From NCBI RefSeq assembly GCF_004001325.1, contig NZ_AP018722.1, positions 2,046,001 to 2,110,000 on the forward strand: a stretch of DNA of 64,000 nucleotides, read 5' to 3'. This DNA comes from Thiomicrorhabdus aquaedulcis. GTDB lineage: Bacteria > Pseudomonadota > Gammaproteobacteria > Thiomicrospirales > Thiomicrospiraceae. A program made the translations under genes and the position numbers. Within the stretch, counting starts at the first letter, position 1. Every line of letters starts with the position of its first letter. The notes beneath the pieces were generated by a model that was not told where the DNA came from, ran no database searches, and saw only the letters and a program-made list of their open reading frames with translations. Below are positions 29,478 through 38,468 of this stretch, in pieces.

Positions 29478-30032
29478 TTACTCTTTTTTGCGCGTTGGCC
29501 ACATTCGTATCAGTGTATTGTCTTTTAACACATAATGATTAAACAACGCTGCTGCCACATGTAACGCAATCAGGGCATAACCTATTTGCCCCAACACCTC
29601 GTGCAGATCTTCAAATCGCTCGGCCCACAAGGGGTCTGGAGTAACCAGACTGGGAACATTTAGGCCAAAAAACCAAATGGTTTTGGCCTTGGCGCTGACC
29701 ATAAGCCAACCCGCCAACGGGGTAAAAAACATAAAACCGTATAACGCAATGTGCCCCCAACGCGCGGCGATGGCTTGCATGGCACTGGGTGCAGGGGCAA
29801 TTAAGGGCGTAAGTTGAATCCATTGCAACAATAAACGCACCCCCACTAACCCCAAAATAAGCAAGCCAATGGCGTGATGTAAATTTTTTATCCAAAAACG
29901 CACATCACTCTCTTTGTCAAACATGCCTTTTAATTCAATGCTGCCGTAGGCCAGCACAATCAGTCCAAACATAAGCCAATGTAAGGCTATTGAACTCACG
30001 CCATAATGCGCTCTGGTGTTTTTTAAATGCAT
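29478..30032 (-). CDS. Cytochrome b561 family protein, copy in the decayed duplication
   Basis: 184 residues, four TM helices, with haem-ligand type His in LHWLMFG, NLHHAIG and ALHVAAALFNHY. It differs from the copy at 38996 at about 17 of 184 residues, while the C-terminal third is almost identical. Such proteins pass electrons between quinone and periplasmic acceptors. This is the only intact gene in the duplicated segment at 28-30.6 kb; neighbours that were once beside it are reduced to fragments, so it either has its own role or is too young to have decayed. Confidence 0.85.
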   Translation of the reverse strand: MHLKNTRAHYGVSSIALHWLMFGLIVLAYGSIELKGMFDKESDVRFWIKNLHHAIGLLILGLVGVRLLLQWIQLTPLIAPAPSAMQAIAARWGHIALYGFMFFTPLAGWLMVSAKAKTIWFFGLNVPSLVTPDPLWAERFEDLHEVLGQIGYALIALHVAAALFNHYVLKDNTLIRMWPTRKKE

Positions 30033-30082
30033 CTGTTCTCCTTATATGGCCATTTTAAACAGCCACCTTATATAAACATTTC

Positions 30083-30149
30083 TACTTGCGAAAAAATGTC
30101 GGCAAACAAATTGCCCATCCAATCAAATATATCGCGGTAATATCGGCGA
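30083..30149 (-). pseudogene. Fragment of FccB 3' end
   Basis: This stretch aligns with 39581-39640, the last 20 or so codons of the FccB-like gene (shared AAACAAATTGCCC and ATATCGCGGTA). The stop codon position has changed. Nothing else of the 425-codon gene remains. Confidence 0.7.
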
Positions 30150-30294
30150 TGTTGTTGCGATTCATTTCAAGCGGAACATAGCCTAAATTAGCAACCGATT
30201 GTGAGGGGGGGCACAACCCGTTGTTTTTAGAACGGGTAAAACGACAGCGGCGTCATCATGCGATTGTTTAAATCAGTTTCGTTGGTGGTCATCA
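30150..30294 (-). pseudogene. Fragment of the Asp-rich cytochrome gene
   Basis: Aligns with 41430-41576 of the cytochrome gene (shared GCGATTCATTTCAAGCGGAA, ACGACAGCGGCGT and TTCGTTGGTGGTCATCA), with small changes, one run of seven G, and no signal, haem or stop parts. The join to the previous fragment at ATCGGCGAT removes most of the FccB gene and the C-terminal half of the cytochrome gene. Confidence 0.75.
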
Positions 30295-30297
30295 ATG

Positions 30298-30627
30298 GCA
30301 TGCGCCGAGCAGGTAAACCTTCTTTATTACTTTACGCCGTTAACACTCTACGACAATCTATTGCGGTTAAAAAATACTCTCTCTTAGCTTTGACGACGAA
30401 TGTTTAAAATGTGCAAGCCAAAGATTTGAAGCTGATTTTGTAAGCCTATCAAGAACTTTATCCTGAACTGGATTTAAGCCAATGTTATTTATTTTTGGAT
30501 GAAATCTAAGAAATCAATGGCTAAAAAAGGTTATCCAAAGTTGTTATTCAACGTTGCTATTCAACGTTGCTATTCAACTTTGCGATTCAACGTTTGAATC
30601 GCGTCATCAGTCGGGTTGCTCAATTTA
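30298..30627 (+). pseudogene. Fragment of the DUF4143 ATPase gene
   Basis: Aligns with about 46317-46580, from the Walker A region (GGCATGCGCCGAG) through TCCTGAACTGGATTTAAGCC (Walker B region) to GCGTCATCAGTCGG. The reading frame is broken by stops and indels, and a tandem repeat interrupts it at 30541-30592. The 5' and 3' ends of the gene are absent. Confidence 0.75.
30541..30592. repeat. Four 13-bp tandem repeats
   Basis: Four consecutive units close to TTGCTATTCAACG (30541, 30554, 30567, 30580), each with at most two changes. They sit inside the dead ATPase fragment and have no counterpart in the intact gene. Confidence 0.85.
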
Positions 30628-30633
30628 AAACAC

Positions 30634-31023
30634 CTAAGCCTGCAGCAAACTTTCTAAATGCGGCGAAGCCATGGGGCGACCTTGCTCGTTTACCGCCACA
30701 CCCAGGGTTTTGGCGCTTACAATCAAGCGGTTATCGGTTTGGTGGTAAATGTTTTGCACAAAGGCGTATTGAATGCGCGAGAGTTTTTGCACGGCCACCG
30801 TAACGTAAAAATCGTCTTGCGATTTAAGCGGTTTTTTGTAGTCAATTTCAACGCGCAACACCATTAAGTTAATGCCCGCGTGCGCTAACGCCGCAAAGTC
30901 TACGCCGTTGGCCAATAAAAACTCATGGCGCGCGTGTTCTAAATAATTTTGATAGACGCTGTTGTTAACGACTTTTTGCAAATCGCATTCGTAATCTCTT
31001 ACCCGCATGGTGTACGTAAACAT
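30634..31023 (-). CDS. Acyl-CoA thioesterase, YbgC/4-HBT family
   Basis: 129 residues, one hotdog fold. VRDYECDLQKVVNNSVYQNY holds the position of the catalytic Asp seen in 4-hydroxybenzoyl-CoA thioesterase types (Asp in the DxQxVVNN segment), followed by EHARHEFL. It should hydrolyse a short acyl-CoA; the substrate is not shown. It is divergent from radC with only 71 bases between start codons, and its 3' end lies 7 bases from the ATPase fragment. Confidence 0.85.
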   Translation of the reverse strand: MFTYTMRVRDYECDLQKVVNNSVYQNYLEHARHEFLLANGVDFAALAHAGINLMVLRVEIDYKKPLKSQDDFYVTVAVQKLSRIQYAFVQNIYHQTDNRLIVSAKTLGVAVNEQGRPMASPHLESLLQA

Positions 31024-31094
31024 ATTAATTTTACCTGTGTTTTAATTTGAGGTTATAGTGTTGGCATTGTGTTGTTTTGCATAGGAGTGCGCAC

Positions 31095-31775
31095 ATGGCC
31101 ATTACCGATTGGCACGAAAACGATCGACCGCGTGAAAAATTGCTTAAATTTGGTCCGCACAGTTTAACCGATGCCGAATTGCTGGCGATTTTTTTACGCG
31201 TGGGCATTAAAGGCAAAAGTGCGGTGCATTTGGCGCAAGATTTATTAGACTATTTTGGCAGTTTGGACGCGCTGTTAAAAGCCGACCAAACTACTTTTTG
31301 CCAAGCGAAAGGCCTGGGCGAGGCCAAATACGTGCAAGTACAAGCCATTTTAGAGATGTCGCAACGCCATTTTAAAGCGCAGTTGCAACACGGCCAAGCC
31401 ATGACCCAACCCGAAAGTGTGGCGCGCTATTTAAGCCATCAACTGGGATTTGAGCACCGTGAGCAATTTGTGGTGCTGTTGCTAGACCAACAACACCAAT
31501 TAATTCACACCCAAACCCTGTTTGTGGGCACGCTTAACCAAGCCACCATCCACCCGCGCGAGGTCTTAAAAGTCGCTTTAGACCATCACGCTGCGGCGGT
31601 TATATTAGCCCACAACCATCCATCGGGCGACCCCACGCCCAGCGCCGCCGACCACCGTTTAACCCAACTGCTGGTAAACGCGCTAAGCTTGGTGGACATT
31701 AGAGTGCTTGACCACTTTATTTTAGGCGACAGCGGGCGCTGGCATTCGTTTGCTCAACAGGGGCAAATGCCTTAA
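31095..31775 (+). CDS. radC: RadC/JAB-domain DNA repair-associated protein
   Basis: 226 residues from ATG 31095 (AGGAG 9 bases upstream; the frame opens at 31077). N-terminal helix-hairpin-helix-like region ([16 protein letters not shown]) and the C-terminal JAB/MPN domain: [17 protein letters not shown]-like [12 protein letters not shown], and the metal motif [15 protein letters not shown]. The name is historical; the biochemical role of RadC is uncertain, although a metalloprotease-like fold is conserved. Confidence 0.93.
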   Translation: MAITDWHENDRPREKLLKFGPHSLTDAELLAIFLRVGIKGKSAVHLAQDLLDYFGSLDALLKADQTTFCQAKGLGEAKYVQVQAILEMSQRHFKAQLQHGQAMTQPESVARYLSHQLGFEHREQFVVLLLDQQHQLIHTQTLFVGTLNQATIHPREVLKVALDHHAAAVILAHNHPSGDPTPSAADHRLTQLLVNALSLVDIRVLDHFILGDSGRWHSFAQQGQMP

Positions 31776-31800
31776 ACCGCATTGGCGCCGCTTTAATGGT

Positions 31801-33777
31801 TTAACGCAATACATGCAAAAAGTGCATGTGTTTATGATAGTGGTCAATAATGTCATTAATTAAAGCCTGCTTTGACCAGCCCATTACATCGTAATCCTGG
31901 CCACCTTCACGCAGATGAATTTCCGCTCGGTAATAACGTGCAGACTCTTCAAAACTCTCTTCGGGTTGATCCACTTGTGTAAACTCGGGTTTAAGGTGTG
32001 ATCGACTGCGAACCTCATACACAAAGTCGGCTTCTTCACCGTGAAAAACCACCATTTTAACGCGATCTTTTTCGGCGTCGTACTCCACCTGAGCCACCAG
32101 AGATTGGGCGTTTAACTCCGCCGCAACTTCTTCACACGCCGCTTTGGCTTTTTGTTTAATAAAGCGGCTCACCACCGACTGACTTGGATAGTCAATGATG
32201 GTGTGCAAACGTTCTTTCCAGTCGCCTTGATTAGCCGGTGCAATGGGAGCCATGTTTAACTGTAAGCTGTCGCGTTTGGCCATGTCCACTCGCAACGCCT
32301 TAATTAAACCATAGGTCGCAATAAGCAATACCACCGAAAAAGGCAACGCGCTGGCAATGGTCATGGTTTGCAAGGCGCCTAAACCGCCCATTAATAATAA
32401 GATGGCTGCAATTAAACCTACGCCGACCACCCAATACATTCGTTGCCACAACGGGGTGTCGTCACGGCCGCTTGAGCAGAGCATATTAACCACCATGGCG
32501 CCTGAGTCGGCCGACGTGACAAAGAAAATAACCACCATTACAATAGCAATAAAAGACAGGACAGCACCCCATGGAAACATGTCTAAAAAGGCAAACAACG
32601 CCAGCGCCACATCGTTTGAAACCGCTTCAGACAAGCTGTTCATTCCGCCGTTTAAAATCATATCAATGGCCGAGTTGCCCAAAAATGTAAACCACATTAA
32701 GCTAAAGCCCACCGGAACAAACAACACGCCAATGACAAACTCTCTAATTTTACGACCACGCGAAACTCTGGCAATAAACAGTCCCACAAAAGGAGCCCAC
32801 GCCAGCCACCAAGCCCAATAAAAGATTGTCCAACCACCAATCCAATCGGTTTTTTGATAGGCAAACAGGTTAAAAGTAACCCGAACGATGTCCGATAGGT
32901 ACGCACCAGTGTTTTGAATTAAGGCCTGCAATAAAAACACCGTTGACCCTAAAAACAGCACCAACAACATTAAAATTACCGCCAAGCTCATATTTAACTC
33001 TGAAAGCCGACGAATCCCTTTATCTAAGCCAGTGGCAACCGAAATCGCCGCCAATCCGGTTACCGCAGCAATTAAGACCACTTGCATCATCGCACTGATT
33101 GGCACGCCAAACAGCGTGTTTAAACCGCTGTTCATTTGCAATACACCGTATCCTAACGAAGTGGCAATTCCAAATACCGTACCAATCACCGCAAACACAT
33201 CCACAGCATGTCCTATTGGACCGTAAATTCGATCGCCAATAAGCGGATACAAGGCCGAACGTAACGTAAGTGGCAGTCCATGACGATAACTAAAAAAGGC
33301 CAAAATGAGCGCCACAATGGCGTATATGGCCCAGGCGTGTAATCCCCAATGAAAAAAAGTAATGTTCATGGCCTGACGTGCGGCCTCTACCGTGCCGGGA
33401 TCACCAACCGGGGGGGCTAAAAAATGCATAACGGGTTCGGCCACGCCAAAAAACATCAATCCAATGCCCATGCCCGCCGAAAACAGCATAGAAAACCACG
33501 TTAAGTTAGAGTAATCGGGCGATGCATGGTCAGGACCAAGCTTAATTTCTCCATAACGGGACAAGCCTAAAAACACCACTGTAATGAGAATAATCGCAAC
33601 CGTTAAAATATAAAACCAACCAAAATTAACAATAATGGCGTTTTGCAAACCACCCAATACCGCCTCGGCGTGGGTAGGAAAGGTTACTGCATAAATCAGC
33701 AGCAAAACCACCAATCCTGAAGCGGTGTAAAATACCGGCGGATTTAACTTGGCCGGTGCTAAAGTCGAATCGGACAT
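31801..33777 (-). CDS. BCCT-family betaine/choline/carnitine transporter
   Basis: 658 residues, about 12 TM helices. Family marks: GLFSAGMGIGLMFFG-like segment (MLFSAGMGIGLMFFGVAEP), WGLHAWAIYA, and the tryptophan-rich WTIFYWAWWLAWAPFVG substrate box, followed by FIARVSRGRKIREF. The long C-terminal cytoplasmic tail (about 150 residues) resembles BetT-type choline carriers and may sense osmolarity. It imports trimethylammonium osmolytes with Na+ or H+. GGAG precedes the ATG at 33777. Downstream of a broken porin gene on the same strand. Confidence 0.92.
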   Translation of the reverse strand: MSDSTLAPAKLNPPVFYTASGLVVLLLIYAVTFPTHAEAVLGGLQNAIIVNFGWFYILTVAIILITVVFLGLSRYGEIKLGPDHASPDYSNLTWFSMLFSAGMGIGLMFFGVAEPVMHFLAPPVGDPGTVEAARQAMNITFFHWGLHAWAIYAIVALILAFFSYRHGLPLTLRSALYPLIGDRIYGPIGHAVDVFAVIGTVFGIATSLGYGVLQMNSGLNTLFGVPISAMMQVVLIAAVTGLAAISVATGLDKGIRRLSELNMSLAVILMLLVLFLGSTVFLLQALIQNTGAYLSDIVRVTFNLFAYQKTDWIGGWTIFYWAWWLAWAPFVGLFIARVSRGRKIREFVIGVLFVPVGFSLMWFTFLGNSAIDMILNGGMNSLSEAVSNDVALALFAFLDMFPWGAVLSFIAIVMVVIFFVTSADSGAMVVNMLCSSGRDDTPLWQRMYWVVGVGLIAAILLLMGGLGALQTMTIASALPFSVVLLIATYGLIKALRVDMAKRDSLQLNMAPIAPANQGDWKERLHTIIDYPSQSVVSRFIKQKAKAACEEVAAELNAQSLVAQVEYDAEKDRVKMVVFHGEEADFVYEVRSRSHLKPEFTQVDQPEESFEESARYYRAEIHLREGGQDYDVMGWSKQALINDIIDHYHKHMHFLHVLR

Positions 33778-33833
33778 ATTTCTCTCCTTGGTAAAACCAA
33801 ACGTAACATCACTAAACTAAGCGTCCATAACCC

Positions 33834-34906
33834 TTAAAAATCGTATCGCGCACCCAAAACCAAAGCGTGACCGTTTGATTGCGTTTGATACCCTCCTAGC
33901 GGGTTAAACTCTTCGGAATCTGGCGTGTAAATGGCGTAACTGTTTTCTTCATAAAAATACTCAACAAACACTTTAAACGCTTTGGTGTATTGATAATCGA
34001 CCCCAAGATGGTAAGAAGAACCTATAAAAATGCATCGGCTTCATCATTTTTACCGGCTTTACCATCGCCTTTAGACACCATGGCTTTAAACGTATAGTCG
34101 TTTAAAGTATATGAACCATACAAATTGGCCACCATTGGATTGGCATTTTGCACAACCGTATGATGCGATTGCAATTGCTCTACTTTAGTAGCAAACCGCC
34201 AAGCACCGCTGTGATAAGAGCCCGACACCCCAAGTAAATTAGCGCGTTCGTCATGGCTGTCTTGATACGCCAGCGCCAGTTGAACCCCTTGGTGTTGATA
34301 CGACAATGCTGTTTGCAAAGTATCTAAATAGGCGGTGCCCGCGCCATCGGTCATATCAACGCCTGACACGGTTAACTGCACGCCGTTTAATGGCGGTGTT
34401 GTGTACGTGAGTGCTTCACGGCGAAAGGTTGCGTGGGTGGCAAATCCAGAATAAAACGAGCTAAAATAATCGACCGGATAAGCGATGTTATTGTAATAAG
34501 CCAACCATTGATTGCCCAAAGCCAAAGAGCCCCACTGGTCGCTTGACGCGGTTATTTTAGCGATGCGTGGCCCGTTATTTTCTTTATAAAATCCTTGAAA
34601 AAACGACGGATCTTGCGCTTGCATTTGCGCCACATCCAACGGAAACTCTAAGACCGCGCCCAGTTGCACGCCATTGTCTAAGAGGTAATTGGCCTGAACC
34701 CCAAGCCGAGAGTACGCATCTCGCAAGCCGTTGTAATGATTGTCTTCACCGGCTTGCGCCTTATCGACCACTACCGACTCGGCTTGAACACGCAAAGAAC
34801 CATAAGGGGTGAGCGTTAATTCGGCAAACGCGGCTGTTGCGCCACTTAAGCCAAACAAAAAAATCAGAGCAGAAACTAAAAATGCAGTACCAAAAAATTT
34901 TGACAT
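33834..34906 (-). pseudogene. Outer membrane porin, single frameshift
   Basis: 357 residues when the frame is repaired. Signal peptide ending TAAFA, then a beta-barrel of the gram-negative porin type: LTLTPYGSLRVQAES, SRLGVQANYLLDNG, GSLALGNQW, FRREALTYTTP. The frame stops after DEADAF because the coding-strand T run (34026-34030 on the plus strand as A5) is one base short; adding one T continues FIGSSYHLGVDYQYTK to a terminal RYDF, the usual C-terminal Phe of barrels. As written it would lack two or three strands. It lies upstream of the BCCT gene on the same strand, which suggests a shared osmolyte-uptake role. Confidence 0.87.
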
Positions 34907-35164
34907 AAGCCGTCCTTTTGAGTTTAAAAAAACGCGCTATTTTAAAAAAATTAAGCAGGCTGACCTTTTCAACCGTAACACACCCCGCCTACCTTATCAA
35001 ATAGGCTTAATGCCAAAATTAAGCACTATTATTAAATTAATAAGCTCATAAACTGATTACAACACCGTTGTACCGGCTGGCGTTTAAAGTGGCTAATGAC
35101 CGGCTAATATTAACGTCACACAACCAGCTCAAGTTGGTAAACTAGTGCCCTTTAAAGCCTATGG

Positions 35165-36247
35165 ATGCAAACCCACATGATTAAACTCACCGAATACAGC
35201 CATGGCGCAGGCTGTGGCTGTAAAATTTCGCCGCAAATTTTAGACTGTATTTTGCAAACTCAATTGCCCGTAGCCGCTCACCCCAATCTGTTGGTAGGCA
35301 ACAGCACCAAAGACGATGCGGCGGCGTACGACTTGGGCAATGGCACGTCGGTGTTAAGCACCACCGACTTTTTTATGCCGATTGTGGACGACCCGTTTAC
35401 CTTTGGGCGCATTGCCGCCACCAACGCCATAAGCGACATTTACGCCATGGGCGGCACACCGCTTATGGCGATTGCCATTTTTGGCTGGCCGATTGACAAA
35501 CTGCCGCCCGAAGTAGCGCAACAAGTGATTGAAGGCGGCCGCGCCACCTGCGAAGCCGCCGGCATTCCGTTGGCGGGCGGGCATTCGATCGACGCCCCCG
35601 AACCCATTTTTGGATTGGCGGTAACCGGCCTGGTCAATAACGCGCATTTAAAACGCAACGCCGGCGCACAACCCGACTGTCAACTGTTTTTAACCAAGCC
35701 GTTGGGCATTGGTATTTTGGCCACCGCACAAAAACAGAAAAAAATAAGCCCCGAACATTTAGAACTTGCCATAGACGCCATGACCACACTCAATACCATC
35801 GGCGCGCAATTTGCCACGCTTAAGGGTGTAACCGCACTCACCGACGTAACCGGCTTTGGTCTATTGGGGCATTTACTTGAAATTTGTGAAGGCAGTGGCG
35901 TTACGGCACACATTGAATTTGCCAAAGTGCCGGTATTGCCGCACGTTTTAGACTATTTAGCGCAAGGCTGCATACCTGGGGGCACGGGGCGTAATTTTGA
36001 CAGCTACGGTCACAAGGTCAGCACCGCCAACGGCGAGGCGTTAACCGACATTCAAAAAATGATTTTGTGCGACCCGCAAACCTCGGGTGGGTTATTAGCC
36101 GTGGTGGCCAATGAGACCGTGGCCGAATTTAAAGCCATGGCGTTACAGGCCGGACTGGCGCTTGAATCGATTGGCTTTACCGCACCATTGACAGCACCCG
36201 TAAACTCGCAAACCGGCTTACAACCCGCTTACGTTGTGGTGGTGTAA
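35165..36247 (+). CDS. selD: Selenide, water dikinase
   Basis: 360 residues. Makes selenophosphate from selenide and ATP. Marks: [11 protein letters not shown] near residue 12 (catalytic Cys instead of selenocysteine, with the essential Lys), [47 protein letters not shown] and [12 protein letters not shown]. The stop overlaps the start of mnmH as TAATG, so the two are coupled. ATG 35177 is an alternative start; neither has a strong Shine-Dalgarno. No selA or selB was seen in the window. Confidence 0.95.
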   Translation: MQTHMIKLTEYSHGAGCGCKISPQILDCILQTQLPVAAHPNLLVGNSTKDDAAAYDLGNGTSVLSTTDFFMPIVDDPFTFGRIAATNAISDIYAMGGTPLMAIAIFGWPIDKLPPEVAQQVIEGGRATCEAAGIPLAGGHSIDAPEPIFGLAVTGLVNNAHLKRNAGAQPDCQLFLTKPLGIGILATAQKQKKISPEHLELAIDAMTTLNTIGAQFATLKGVTALTDVTGFGLLGHLLEICEGSGVTAHIEFAKVPVLPHVLDYLAQGCIPGGTGRNFDSYGHKVSTANGEALTDIQKMILCDPQTSGGLLAVVANETVAEFKAMALQAGLALESIGFTAPLTAPVNSQTGLQPAYVVVV

Positions 36248-37455
36248 TGACCCAAGACAACGCGGCCATCACCCAATTTAGCCAAGACCTGCCCCAAACC
36301 GCCGACTTTAAACGTTTGGTGTTAGAACAAACGCCGTTAATTGATGTGCGTGCGCCGGTGGAATTTTTACAAGGTGCGTTTAGCCAGGCGATCAACTTAC
36401 CGCTCATGACCGACGCCGAACGACACGCCATTGGTGTGTGCTACAAACAGCACGGCAATGCGGCGGCGGTTAAACTGGGGCATCAATTGGTTAATGAGGC
36501 GGTGCGTGCGCCCAGAGTGCAGGCCTGGTTAGACTTTGTAAGCCAGCATCCCAACGCGTTGTTGTACTGCTTTAGAGGTGGCATGCGTTCTAAAATTGCC
36601 CAACAATGGTTGCGTAATCAGGGCTGCGACATGGTGCGTTTAAAAGGCGGCTACAAAGCGTTTAGGCGGTTTTTAATTGACTTTTTAGCCCACGCGCCCG
36701 CCCAGATGCAGGCGCAAAACATCACCCCGTGGGTGTTGGCCGGGCGCACCGGTTCGGGTAAAACCCAAGTGATTCACACCCTCCCCAACGCTTTGGACTT
36801 AGAAGGTTTGGCGCACCATCGCGGCTCAACATTTGGTCGGCACGCTTGGGCGCAACCCACGCAAATTAATTTTGAAAACCAGTTGGCCATGCACTTAATG
36901 CGCTTAATAGAAGACGCTATAGACCCTATACGTCATTTAGTAATTGAAGACGAAGCGCGCAATATTGGCTCGGTGGACATTCCCAAGCCGTTGTTTGACC
37001 ACCTAAAATCGTGCGCTCGCGTGGTGTTAGACACACCATTGCCCGAACGACTGGCCATTACCTATGACGAATACGTGGTGCAAGCTCAACAAGAATACGC
37101 CACCCTGACCGACTGGGAAACCTTTATGCAAGCCGCACTGGCGCGCATTCAAAAACGCTTGGGCGGAACACGCTACCAGCACATTTTGCAACAATTTAAC
37201 CACGCGCTGAGTGTGCAACGCAGTGATCCCAGTCAGGCGCAGGATGCGCACCATGCCTGGATTAACACGCTGTTGGTCGAGTATTACGACCCAATGTACG
37301 ACTACCAAATGGCCAAAAACCAACAACCCATCGCCTTTAGTGGCAACGCTAGCGCGGTGCAAGAATTTTTTGCGCACCTTAATCAAACCAGCGATTCAGG
37401 GCAAACAGCGCAAAACTTAACCCCTTTACCCAACTTACCAGGCCTGGTCAAATGA
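36247..37455 (+). CDS. mnmH: tRNA 2-selenouridine synthase
   Basis: 402 residues, also called selU or ybbB. N-terminal rhodanese domain (LIDVRAPVEFLQGAF near residue 31, catalytic Cys in LLYCFRGGMRSK near 97) and C-terminal P-loop domain (LAGRTGSGKTQV near 160). It replaces sulfur by selenium in the wobble 2-thiouridine of tRNAs, using selenophosphate from SelD. It begins in the selD stop. The C-terminus contains an exact ACCAGGCCTGGT copy (37437) encoding LPGLV, four codons before the stop, so this copy is near the end of the operon. Confidence 0.95.
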   Translation: MTQDNAAITQFSQDLPQTADFKRLVLEQTPLIDVRAPVEFLQGAFSQAINLPLMTDAERHAIGVCYKQHGNAAAVKLGHQLVNEAVRAPRVQAWLDFVSQHPNALLYCFRGGMRSKIAQQWLRNQGCDMVRLKGGYKAFRRFLIDFLAHAPAQMQAQNITPWVLAGRTGSGKTQVIHTLPNALDLEGLAHHRGSTFGRHAWAQPTQINFENQLAMHLMRLIEDAIDPIRHLVIEDEARNIGSVDIPKPLFDHLKSCARVVLDTPLPERLAITYDEYVVQAQQEYATLTDWETFMQAALARIQKRLGGTRYQHILQQFNHALSVQRSDPSQAQDAHHAWINTLLVEYYDPMYDYQMAKNQQPIAFSGNASAVQEFFAHLNQTSDSGQTAQNLTPLPNLPGLVK

Positions 37456-37462
37456 GTATTTT

Positions 37463-38320
37463 GTGTTAAAGCGCCTGCCTGTCTTGGCACGCTCTTGGTT
37501 AAACGTGTCGTGGTTAAATCTGTCTTGGTTTAGCTTTATTTGGCTAAGCTTTATCTTGGCGATTTACCTAAGTTGGTTTGCGTTGGCGCAGGTCAACTTT
37601 TTGTACCCCATCTGGTATGAATACGCAGGCATTAAACAAAACATAGAACAATTTGCACCGCAAAATCAATACCGAAAACACTTTGAGCACACCGACGATG
37701 CCACCCGAAAAACCTTGTTTGCCTGCATCGTGCAGGCCATTCGTCAAGGTGATCATGAAGGTCAAGGTCAAGACAATCCAAGCAATCCAAGCAATCCAAG
37801 CAATCAAACCGACCAAAGTTTGCGTCAATTACATTACCAAGTAACCTTGCCTAGCGTGTTTGCTCCGGTAACGCTGCACGTGCCGTTGTTGCACAACGCC
37901 GAAATTACCCATTTAACCGACGTGGCCAATCTTATTAGCCGGTTAAAAACTGTCGGTCTTGCGCTGTTAATGGCCTGGAGCGCGCTGCTGTTAGGGCTGC
38001 TTTGGCGCAACACGCCTTTTGTGAGCCAACGCACGGTATGGCTTAATGTGGCGCTCGGATTAGGCGCAATCGGCTTGCTGGTGAGCGCTTTAGGCGCAAA
38101 AACCGTGTTTTACCAACTGCACGTTTGGGTGTTTCCGCCCCAACATCCGTGGTTTTTTTACTACCAAGACTCGCTCATGAGCACCTTAATGAAAGCCCCC
38201 GACCTGTTTGCCTACATTGGTGCGACGCTGTTAATGGTCGCTTTACTGCTGTTTAGCGCACTCACCTTCGTCCTGCGCGCGCTGTTTAAACGCCTTAAAA
38301 CGCGCCCAAAAACGCTTTAA
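37463..38320 (+). CDS. DUF1461 integral membrane protein
   Basis: 285 residues, four TM segments (about 25-47, 165-185, 195-215, 250-275). The pattern FYQLHVWVFPPQHPWFF followed by DSLMSTLMKAPDLF matches DUF1461 / TIGR01906 membrane proteins; function unknown. An Asn-Pro-Ser tripeptide repeat from a 9-bp tandem repeat (37775-37801) lies in the periplasmic loop. GTG 37463 starts 7 bases after mnmH, so it may be cotranscribed. A 20-bp palindrome follows its stop. Confidence 0.75.
   Translation: MLKRLPVLARSWLNVSWLNLSWFSFIWLSFILAIYLSWFALAQVNFLYPIWYEYAGIKQNIEQFAPQNQYRKHFEHTDDATRKTLFACIVQAIRQGDHEGQGQDNPSNPSNPSNQTDQSLRQLHYQVTLPSVFAPVTLHVPLLHNAEITHLTDVANLISRLKTVGLALLMAWSALLLGLLWRNTPFVSQRTVWLNVALGLGAIGLLVSALGAKTVFYQLHVWVFPPQHPWFFYYQDSLMSTLMKAPDLFAYIGATLLMVALLLFSALTFVLRALFKRLKTRPKTL
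37775..37801. repeat. 9-bp tandem repeat, three units, in DUF1461 gene
   Basis: Three exact copies of AATCCAAGC encode repeated Asn-Pro-Ser and keep the reading frame. Unit number could vary between strains. Confidence 0.85.
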
Positions 38321-38335
38321 CCAGGCCTGGTTAAA
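38316..38335. terminator. 20-bp perfect palindrome centred on ACCAGGCCTGGT
   Basis: The core (38320-38331) is extended by TTTA/TAAA, overlapping the last codon of the DUF1461 gene. It is a likely terminator for the selD-mnmH-DUF1461 transcript. An AGACCTTTACAC relative of the other repeat family follows at about 38354. Confidence 0.75.
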
Positions 38336-38468
38336 CCCTAAAAAGCAATTAAATGAGACCTTTACACGGTAATAAACTCTAAATTCAGTTTAAATTCAGC
38401 TTGGTTCATTATGATAAGTCTCTATTCTTAACCGGTTTAATCGTCACATTCAATTGGGAGAACACGGC

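Noticed and set aside
30541-30592. Short repeats considered as a CRISPR or iteron array
   Set aside because: The units are contiguous with no spacers, and lie in a pseudogene with no replication gene nearby.
37775-37801. Short repeats considered as a CRISPR-like array
   Set aside because: Only three 9-bp units, without spacers, inside a coding region.
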